From Candidatus Krumholzibacteriota bacterium (GTDB lineage Bacteria; Krumholzibacteriota; Krumholzibacteriia; JACNKJ01): a stretch of DNA of 35,361 bases. Within the stretch, counting starts at the first letter, position 1. Each line of letters begins with the position of its first letter. Positions 10,501 to 15,766 of the stretch are shown here, piece by piece. The notes under the pieces are model-generated. The model did no database searches. It saw only the letters and a list, made by a program, of their open reading frames with translations, and was not told the origin of the DNA. The stretch lies in NCBI GenBank assembly GCA_016933175.1, contig JAFGBK010000139.1:1-35361 (forward strand), written 5' to 3'. The position numbers and the translations under genes are program-made.

Positions 10501-11293
10501 CGCGCACGCCGCACTCGATCCGCGCGCCGGCGCGGGTGATGTACTCGATCTCGCGGTCCAGGTCGGCCTTGGGCAGGCGGTACTCGGGGATGCCGTAGCG
10601 CAGCATGCCGCCGGGGGCGGGCATGGCCTCGTAGATGACGGGAGCGTAGCCCCGGCGGCCCAGGAACCAGGCGGCCGTCAGTCCGGCCGGGCCGGCGCCG
10701 ACGATGCCGACGCTTTGGCCGCGGGCGGGCTCGCGGGCGGGCTGCCCGTCGTAGGCGCCGGGCTGGTCGGTGACGTAGCGCTTGATGAAGTTGATGCCGA
10801 CGGGCTCGTCCACGTCGTCGCGGCGGCAGACCACCTCGCACTTGCGCACGCAGATGCGGCCGCAGACGGCGGGCAGGGGATTGGTCTCGCGCACGAGGTC
10901 CACGGCCTCGCGGTAGCGGCCCATGGCGGCCAGGGCGATGTAGCCCTGGGCGTCCACGCCGGCCGGGCAGCCGAGCTGGCAGGGCGACACGCAGTCGGCG
11001 TAGTGGTTGGACAGCAGCAGCTCCAGCGCCGTCCGGCGCGAGCGCAGGACGCGCTCGCTCCGCGTCTGGACCTTCATGCCCGGCGCGACGCGGGTGGCGC
11101 AGGCCGGCACGAGGTTGGGCCGGCCCGCCACCTCGACCACGCAGACGAAGCAGGAGCCGTAGGGCTTCAGCTCCGGCGAGTGGCAGAGGGTCGGGATCGT
11201 GTCCAGACCGCGCTCCTCGACGACCGCGAGGAGGGTCTGGTCGGCGCGGGCCTCGATCTCCTGGCCGTTGATCTCCAGCTTGACGGTGTCCAT
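7592..11293 (-). CDS. NfnB/GltD-NuoG/FdhA-like fusion: FAD- and Fe-S-dependent oxidoreductase subunit
   Basis: A 1233-residue soluble fusion. (a) Residues 1-80: NuoG-type 2Fe-2S domain (C37, C48, C51, C65). (b) 95-160: GltD-type N-terminal Fe-S helical domain (C101/105/109, C144/148/152/156). (c) 190-510: GltD/NfnB flavoprotein with FAD motif GAGPAG (199-204), second nucleotide motif VVGGGNTAMD and YRR (353-355), a feature of NADPH-binding relatives. (d) Fe-S motifs at C571-582, C621-631 and C664-674. (e) 700 to the end: FdhA/NuoG-like molybdopterin-fold domain with its own 4Fe-4S motif (C700/703/707/732). Where formate dehydrogenases have the Mo-binding Cys or Sec, this reads LGTNNVASLAVAETG, and the last MopB C-terminal domain seems missing. 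It likely relays electrons between NADPH/FAD and the NuoEF-like partners encoded upstream. AAGGAG precedes the ATG. Confidence 0.9.
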   Translation of the reverse strand: MDTVKLEINGQEIEARADQTLLAVVEERGLDTIPTLCHSPELKPYGSCFVCVVEVAGRPNLVPACATRVAPGMKVQTRSERVLRSRRTALELLLSNHYADCVSPCQLGCPAGVDAQGYIALAAMGRYREAVDLVRETNPLPAVCGRICVRKCEVVCRRDDVDEPVGINFIKRYVTDQPGAYDGQPAREPARGQSVGIVGAGPAGLTAAWFLGRRGYAPVIYEAMPAPGGMLRYGIPEYRLPKADLDREIEYITRAGARIECGVRVGRDVTLAALREKHDAVFLAPGAFGGKAMRVEHEHDTAGVVTGADFLVEKAQDPQPVTGTVVVVGGGNTAMDVARTSWRLGADKVILLYRRTKAEMPADALEIADCIKEGVEIMELAAPVGIVRAAGRLQALRCIRMVLGEPDASGRRRPVPLEGSEFELPCDLAVSAIGQEPLLADILASDQEAPTVSRWQTFTVDTATMATSVPGLFAGGDAADDGPTVVIDAIRDGQRAARAIHAYLSGETPAAAPFIVRKDFWSKPGQAELGDVKESPRHPMPDIPVAERAGSFHEVATGYEHEDMVHESARCLSCGCLAYDDCKLRRYAEEYGVDMERFAGAVRKHKIDDRHPYVVYDPNKCVLCARCIRTCDRVLPISALGLVNRGFQTEMRPALGEPLADTPCVACGNCIDACPTGALLPKYPFPGRAALAAESAETRCGFCSVGCPITVKRIAGDRYWIESSGAPGDYLCHYGRFGNELFIRHKRLIRPRLREGARHRDISFREAYAEAARGLRAAVRQHGPEAAAVFVYPDLSNEEMYLAGRIARECLGTNNVASLAVAETGLAAGALDASLGFTASTADRQALREADLVICNNSDTQAEHLVLSVEIVDAVKSRGARLLLAGSAEVGLAPLASLTLDPMRGRAALLWNGVIQQLLDEGFLDRAAVAKLPGGEAFLADGHDYGPAATESATGVAPERLREAARLIREARRVVVVHSPDRSRDLAPGDAQALANLVLLLRAKGVAADLLLPSLAANGAGLELTGADPSFGPGRAPAGRLPGARDRAELLARLREGAIKAVLVVGEDPMGYDRTASLLAGVEFLVAVDWAETETTGFADVAIPGSTFLESEGTRCNFEGRALRFAPAVPAAGGIKTWQVLRNLADHLDLEMPAVFGGIESSLRQAARDALGDRLGFYLHDGERPAWNGTGNLVVADVHAHPGARTPALTVMSQYKRDVHEIGIKNFRVGARR

Positions 11294-11327
11294 CGGCTCT
11301 CCTTCAGGCCACGGCGCCGCCGGGGGC

Positions 11328-13106
11328 TCAGTCCTTGTACACGGCGTCGAAGGTGCAGGAGGTGATGCACTTCCCGCACTTGACGCAGAGGTCGTGGTCG
11401 ATCACGTGGAGCTTCTTGGCCTCGCCCGCGATGGCGTCCACGGGGCAGTTCTTGGCGCAGAGGCCGCAGCCCACGCACCTGTCCGGATCGATGTTGTAGC
11501 TGACCAGGGCGCCGCAGCTCTTGGCCGGGCAGCGCTTCTCGGTGATGTGGGCCTCGTACTCGTCGCGGTAGTAGCGCAGGGTGGACAGCACCGGGTTGGG
11601 CGCCGTCTGGCCGAGGCCGCAGAGGCTGGCCTCCTTGATGCGCTGGCCCAGGTCCTGGAGCATCGCGACGTCCTCGGGCCGGCCCTCGCCGATGGTGATC
11701 CGCTCGAGAGCCTCCAGCATGCGCAGGGTGCCGATGCGGCAGAAGGTGCACTTGCCGCAGGACTCGTCCTGGGTGAACTCCAGGAAGAAGCGGGCCATGT
11801 CCACCATGCAGGTGGTGTCGTCCATGACGACCATGCCGCCCGAGCCCATGATGGCCCCCGTGGCCGGGATGTGCTCGAAGTCCACCGGCGTGTCCTTGAG
11901 CGAGGCCGGAATGCAGCCGCCCGAGGGGCCGCCCATCTGCACGGCCTTGAAGGTGCGGCCGCCCTTGATGCCGCCGCCGATGCCGAAGAGGATCTCCTCG
12001 ATGGTCATGCCCATGGGCACCTCGCACAGGCCGCCGTGGGCCACCTTGCCGGCCAGGGCGAAGACCTTGGTGCCGGGGCTCTTCTCGGTGCCGTACCGGC
12101 GGTAGGCCGCGGCGCCGTTGACGAGGATCCAGGGCACGTTGGCGTAGGTCTCGACATTGTTGTTGTTGGTCGGCTTCCCCCAGACGCCGGCCTCGGCCGG
12201 GAAGGGGGGGCGGATGCGCGGCATGCCCCGCTGGCCCTCGATGGAGGCGAACAGGGCCGTCTCCTCGCCGCAGACGAAGGCGCCGGCGCCCTGCTTGATG
12301 CGGATGTCGAAGGCGAGGCCGCTGCCGAGGATGTCCGTGCCCAGGTAGCCCCGCTCGCGGGCGGCGGCGATGGCGATCTCCAGGCGCTTGATGGCCAGGG
12401 GGTACTCGGCGCGGCAGTAGATGTAGCCCTGGCCGGCGCCGATGGCCCGCGCGCAGATGATCATGCCCTCGAGGACGGCATGGGGGTCGCCCTCGAGCAC
12501 GGAGCGGTCCATGAAGGCGCCGGGGTCGCCCTCGTCGGCGTTGCAGACCACGTACTTGACGTCGGATTCGTAGCCGGCGGCGAAGGACCACTTGAGGCCC
12601 GTGGGAAAGCCGGCGCCGCCCCGGCCGCGCAGGCCGCTGGCCTTCATCTCCTCGACGATGGCGGCGGGCGTCATCGCCAGCAGGGCCTTGCGCGTGGCCG
12701 CGTAGCCGCCCACCGCCTCGTACTCGTCGATGGACTCGGGATTGATGACGCCGCAGTTGCGAAGCACGATGCGGCTCTGCTTGGCCAGGAAGGCCGCCTC
12801 GGCGCCGTCCGCCTTGCCCTTGGCGTCCTCGCGGTATACGACCCAGTCCTCGAGGACGGTCCCGCCCTTGACGTGCCGCTCGAAGATGTCCCTCGCCCGC
12901 GCCGTGTCCACGTCGCCGTAGATGACGCGGCTTCCGTTCTCGCGGATCTCGACCAGGGGCTCGCGGTAGCACATGCCGATGCAGCCGGTGAAGGTGAGCT
13001 CGACCTCGCTGCCCCCCTCGCCCACCAGCCGTTCCAGCTCCGCGTAGGTGTCGCGCGCGCCGGCGGACATGCCGCAGGTGCTCATGCCGACCAGGATCTT
13101 GCACAT
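11328..13106 (-). CDS. NuoF/HydB-like NADH-binding flavoprotein subunit
   Basis: A 592-residue subunit like HydB of bifurcating hydrogenases and related NADH-linked complexes. Residues 1-90: thioredoxin-fold 2Fe-2S domain (C11, C42, C46; C2 could be the fourth ligand). 110-330: FMN/NADH-binding NuoF core with GRGGAGFPTGLKW (161-173) and CNADEGDPGAF. 340-430: SLBB domain. 450-496: 4Fe-4S motif C450-x2-C453-x2-C456 ... C496. 520-592: extra Cys pair C526/C531 and a two-cluster ferredoxin (C544/547/550/554 and C574/577/580/584). The length and the C-terminal ferredoxin separate it from Complex I NuoF (about 440 residues). It should oxidise or form NADH and, in bifurcating relatives, exchange electrons with ferredoxin. 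It lies 25 bases after the NuoE-like gene and 34 before the fusion subunit. Confidence 0.93.
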   Translation of the reverse strand: MCKILVGMSTCGMSAGARDTYAELERLVGEGGSEVELTFTGCIGMCYREPLVEIRENGSRVIYGDVDTARARDIFERHVKGGTVLEDWVVYREDAKGKADGAEAAFLAKQSRIVLRNCGVINPESIDEYEAVGGYAATRKALLAMTPAAIVEEMKASGLRGRGGAGFPTGLKWSFAAGYESDVKYVVCNADEGDPGAFMDRSVLEGDPHAVLEGMIICARAIGAGQGYIYCRAEYPLAIKRLEIAIAAARERGYLGTDILGSGLAFDIRIKQGAGAFVCGEETALFASIEGQRGMPRIRPPFPAEAGVWGKPTNNNNVETYANVPWILVNGAAAYRRYGTEKSPGTKVFALAGKVAHGGLCEVPMGMTIEEILFGIGGGIKGGRTFKAVQMGGPSGGCIPASLKDTPVDFEHIPATGAIMGSGGMVVMDDTTCMVDMARFFLEFTQDESCGKCTFCRIGTLRMLEALERITIGEGRPEDVAMLQDLGQRIKEASLCGLGQTAPNPVLSTLRYYRDEYEAHITEKRCPAKSCGALVSYNIDPDRCVGCGLCAKNCPVDAIAGEAKKLHVIDHDLCVKCGKCITSCTFDAVYKD

Positions 13107-13131
13107 GGAACGTCTCTCCGCGGTTTGGCGT

Positions 13132-13629
13132 CTAGGCGGCCGGCTCGCCGCCGGCCTGCTTGAGGGTCTCGCGGCGGATGCGGCGCAGGATCTTGCGCAC
13201 CGAGGCCGGGGTCAGCTTGCCGTGGGTGTCGCCGTCGATCATCATGGCCGGCGACAGGGAGCAGCAGCCCAGGCAGGCCACCTTGGACAGGGTGAAGACC
13301 CCGTCCGCGGTGGTGCCGCCCTCCTCGATGCCCAGCTCGTCCTGGATGGTCTGGAGCAGCAGGGGCGCGCCGGCCACGTGGCAGGCCGTCCCGCAGCAGA
13401 GGCGAACGAGGTGCCTGCCCATAGGCTGCAGGCGGAACTGGCTGTAGAAGGTGATGACCCCGTAGATGGTGGACTCCGGGATCTTGGTGGTTTCGGAGAT
13501 GTACTTGATGGCCCGGCGGGGGATGTAGCCGAAGTGCTCCTGCGCCGACTGGAGCAGGGGGATCAGCTCGCCGGGCTGACCGTCGTAGCGCCAGAGGTGG
13601 TAGCTGAAGTCCGCTTCGCTTTTCGCCAT
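13132..13629 (-). CDS. NuoE/HydC-like 2Fe-2S thioredoxin-fold subunit
   Basis: A 165-residue subunit of normal length for the NuoE/HydC family. An N-terminal helical bundle (about 10-65, with GYIPRRAIKYISE and YGVITFYSQF) is followed by a thioredoxin-fold domain. The 2Fe-2S ligands fit C78-x4-C83 and C119-x3-C123 (CCGTACH and ACLGCCSLSP). It normally docks on the NuoF-like protein and completes the NADH dehydrogenase module. The ATG is preceded by GGAAGGCAGGC. It is followed after 25 bases by the NuoF-like gene, while a 98-base gap separates it from the upstream response regulator, so an internal promoter is possible. Confidence 0.94.
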   Translation of the reverse strand: MAKSEADFSYHLWRYDGQPGELIPLLQSAQEHFGYIPRRAIKYISETTKIPESTIYGVITFYSQFRLQPMGRHLVRLCCGTACHVAGAPLLLQTIQDELGIEEGGTTADGVFTLSKVACLGCCSLSPAMMIDGDTHGKLTPASVRKILRRIRRETLKQAGGEPAA

Positions 13630-13727
13630 GCCTGCCTTCCCGCGGAAAAGGGATCACCGCCGGTCCGGGGACAAACAACTGCCGCCGAATCCATCTGGCA
13701 ACCCTGGCGCCGGCCAATTAGGCGCGG

Positions 13728-14717
13728 CTAAAAGTCGATGAGCTTGATGATGCTGGCTTCCTTGACGCGAAGCACGCCATCGATCTGGCCGAGCTTCTCG
13801 ACGATGCGGGGCGTCTTGCCGAAGGCGCCGCTCTCGGTGACGATGCCGATGAGGCGCGAGCCGTCGTCGATGACATCGCAGAAGATGATTTCGTCCAGGA
13901 AGAAGAGGGTCGTGAAGACCTGCTGGATGGACTCCTTGTCGATGTCGACGATGACGTAGCTGCGCGTGCCGGTGAACCGGGGGGCCTTGGCCTGGGCCGC
14001 GGCCTTGGCGGCGCGCTGGTAGATCTCGATGAACTCGGCCACGTCGGTGTCGAGCTTGGGCCGCTCCACGGACGAGCGGGAGACGATCTCGATGCCTGCG
14101 ACGCCCCGGATCCTCTCCAGCAGCGCGTCCATCTCGGCCTGGGAGCTGGCCTGGGCCAGCAGGATGATGTCCACGTCGCCGCGCACCGCGTCGCAGGTGG
14201 CCACGCCCTCCATGAAGTAGAGCTCCTTGTAGATCTCCATGTCGCGGCCGGTGTCGGTGATGCGGATGGTCAGGTAGCTGCTCAAAGACTCGCGGATCTC
14301 GCCCGCCGGCGCCGCCGCCTGGCCGCCGCCCGCCGTCGAGGCGCCCGTCTTGAGCTGCTTGAGCGCCGCGACCAGGTCGGGGATCTCGAAGGGCTTGTCC
14401 AGGAAGCCGGTGTTGTACTCGGCCAGGGCCGTGGCCTCCAGCATCTCGTTGCCGAAGCCCGTGATGACCAGCACGGGCAGGTCCGGGAACTCGCTCTTGA
14501 TCACCTTGAGGATCTTCAGGCCGTCGATGTCGGGCATGAAGATGTCCGTGACGAGGTAGTCGTAGCCGGCGCCCGCCTCCCGCGACTTGTGCAGCTCGTG
14601 GACGGCGGAGATGCCGTCGGGGCAGGCCGTGCAGGTGTAGCCCTCCTGGGTCAGACCCACGGTCAGGTTGCGGCGGATTTCAGCCTCGTCGTCGATGATC
14701 AGGACTCTGGCGCTCAC
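13728..14717 (-). CDS. Response regulator with two C-terminal Lrp/AsnC (RAM)-like domains
   Basis: A 329-residue protein. I place the start at GTG 14717, because GAGGAGGAAG (14721-14730) lies just upstream and the receiver begins at once (SARVLIIDDE); an upstream in-frame extension has no receiver homology. Receiver 1-120: D9/D10, phospho-acceptor D58 in VTDIFMPD, T86, K108. After an Ala/Gly linker come two alpha-beta units resembling the ligand-binding RAM domain of Lrp/AsnC: about 147-217 (SYLTIRITD ... GVATCDAVRGDVDIILLAQA ... GIEIVSRSS) and about 252-326 (SYVIVDID ... LGQIDGVLRVKEASII). No DNA-binding domain was seen, so it may bind a small molecule or partner rather than DNA. It is the first gene of the minus-strand redox operon. 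The RAM assignment is by pattern and moderately certain. Confidence 0.85.
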   Translation of the reverse strand: MSARVLIIDDEAEIRRNLTVGLTQEGYTCTACPDGISAVHELHKSREAGAGYDYLVTDIFMPDIDGLKILKVIKSEFPDLPVLVITGFGNEMLEATALAEYNTGFLDKPFEIPDLVAALKQLKTGASTAGGGQAAAPAGEIRESLSSYLTIRITDTGRDMEIYKELYFMEGVATCDAVRGDVDIILLAQASSQAEMDALLERIRGVAGIEIVSRSSVERPKLDTDVAEFIEIYQRAAKAAAQAKAPRFTGTRSYVIVDIDKESIQQVFTTLFFLDEIIFCDVIDDGSRLIGIVTESGAFGKTPRIVEKLGQIDGVLRVKEASIIKLIDF

Positions 14718-15055
14718 CGGCTTCCTCCTCTTTATAGCATCAGGGGGTTCGGCTCGACGTTTCCCTGTAATGAAGCGCAAATGGTAAAGCCTGCAAGGGG
14801 CGCTAGCAACCCCCAATCTGGCGCGGCCACATGGACCTGCGCGTGTTAGGAGTGTCTATCTCGATCGCGGCCGCGTCCGCGCGCGGCGATCGAGCGCGCG
14901 GATCGCGCGTCCGCGCGCCGGCGCGGATTCCCGTGCGCGGGAGCATTATTTTCACTTGAACTTTCCCGTGGATCGGTTAGTACTCTCCCGTCCTGGAGAC
15001 AGGCAGCAGGCCCGCCAAGGGCGTGTTGTACTCTAGAACGGAAAGGGAGGTTGTC
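14718..15055. promoter_or_regulatory. Divergent intergenic region
   Basis: These 338 bases separate the minus-strand redox operon from the plus-strand barrel gene, so promoters for both must lie here or nearby. The right part holds a candidate ECF-type promoter (14959-14983). The middle (14860-14940) is extremely rich in CG dinucleotides and contains an inverted repeat, arms 14860-14868 and 14886-14894 (CTCGATCGC / GCGATCGAG). A GAGGAGG ribosome site for the minus-strand gene lies at 14722-14730. I see no small gene with convincing codon use. Confidence 0.6.
14959..14983 (+). promoter_or_regulatory. Candidate ECF-type promoter for the barrel gene
   Basis: AACTTTC (14959-14965) is followed after 12 bases by TAGTACT (14978-14984). 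The same AACTTTC box is followed after 11 bases by TTGTAWT upstream of the ECF sigma gene and the 12-residue repeat gene. The second box is the weakest of the three, so membership in one regulon is tentative. It would give a leader of about 65 bases before the ATG at 15056. Confidence 0.35.
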
Positions 15056-15637
15056 ATGAAGCGTTTCTTTCGCGCTGCGATGATGACCCTGGTTGCGCTG
15101 ACCTTCATGACCAGCGTCTCCATGGCCAGCCAGGGTGGTATCCTCTTCGACGGCGACGTCGGCTTCTCGATGATGAGCGGCGACGCTTACGAGAACGCCG
15201 ATGGCGACGGGCAGACCTACATGGCGCTCGGCGCGTCGGTGGGCTACTTCGTCATCGACAATCTGACCGTCGGCGGCACCCTCGAGTTCGCCCGCATGAG
15301 CTGGGGCGATGTGTCGAGCCAGACCATCGGCATCGGCCCCGAGGTCGCCTACTACTTCGGCACCGAGTGGATCGAGAAGAGCGTGCATCCCTTCGTCAAG
15401 GGCGCCTTCATCTACAAGATGGTGGGCACCGACGACGGGACCGACAGCTACTCGGACAAGGTCATGTCCTTCGGCGCCAGCGTCGGCGCGCTCTACATGT
15501 TCACCGAGTCGCTGGGCTTCTTCGGCGAGGCCGGCTTCATGATGGACAAGTGGAGCTTCGACGAGGACCTGGATCTCGAAGATGTGGACGGCACCAAGAT
15601 CATGGTGAAGATCGGTCTCCTGGGTATGAAGTGGTAG
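15056..15637 (+). CDS. Outer-membrane beta-barrel protein (OmpW/OMP_b-brl-like)
   Basis: A 193-residue exported protein. The ATG at 15056 has GGGAGG six bases upstream and opens a typical signal peptide (MKRFFRAAMMTLVALTFMTS, cleavage near VSMA-SQ); an in-frame ATG-less extension upstream adds nothing signal-like. The mature part alternates polar and hydrophobic residues in strands separated by acidic turns (DAYENADGDG, DDGTDSYSD), about eight strands in all, and ends with a strand closing on aromatic Trp (VKIGLLGMKW), as outer-membrane barrels do. No substrate can be read from it. It is a single-gene unit: divergent from the redox operon, with a strong terminator 28 bases after its stop. Confidence 0.88.
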   Translation: MKRFFRAAMMTLVALTFMTSVSMASQGGILFDGDVGFSMMSGDAYENADGDGQTYMALGASVGYFVIDNLTVGGTLEFARMSWGDVSSQTIGIGPEVAYYFGTEWIEKSVHPFVKGAFIYKMVGTDDGTDSYSDKVMSFGASVGALYMFTESLGFFGEAGFMMDKWSFDEDLDLEDVDGTKIMVKIGLLGMKW

Positions 15638-15665
15638 GCCGCAGCGCCTGACACGGAACACGACA

Positions 15666-15694
15666 GGCCCCGCCCGCAAGGGCGGGGCCTTTTC
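15666..15694 (+). terminator. Rho-independent terminator after the barrel gene
   Basis: A perfect 10-bp stem (GGCCCCGCCC / GGGCGGGGCC) closed by a GCAA tetraloop is followed by TTTT. It sits 28 bases after the stop codon, which supports monocistronic expression of the barrel gene. Confidence 0.92.
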
Positions 15695-15766
15695 GTTGTG
15701 CCCCCGCCGGCGCTGGCCGCGGACGGACCGGCCGGCGCGCCGCGGACCGGCGCCCGGGCGGCGGGT

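Noticed and set aside
5543-11365. Very long open frame on the plus strand opposite the kinase and oxidoreductase genes
   Set aside because: It is the antisense shadow of GC-rich real genes: low-complexity Gly/Ala/Val/Arg protein, no domain, while the minus strand has full motifs.
7592-13629. Hydrogenase or formate dehydrogenase assignment
   Set aside because: No H-cluster motif or HydA gene, and no Mo-binding Cys or Sec in the FdhA-like domain.
13695-13718. Possible sigma-54 promoter before the NuoE-like gene
   Set aside because: GG-N10-GC spacing exists but the -24 box is poor, and the linked NtrC-type regulator lacks GAFTGA.
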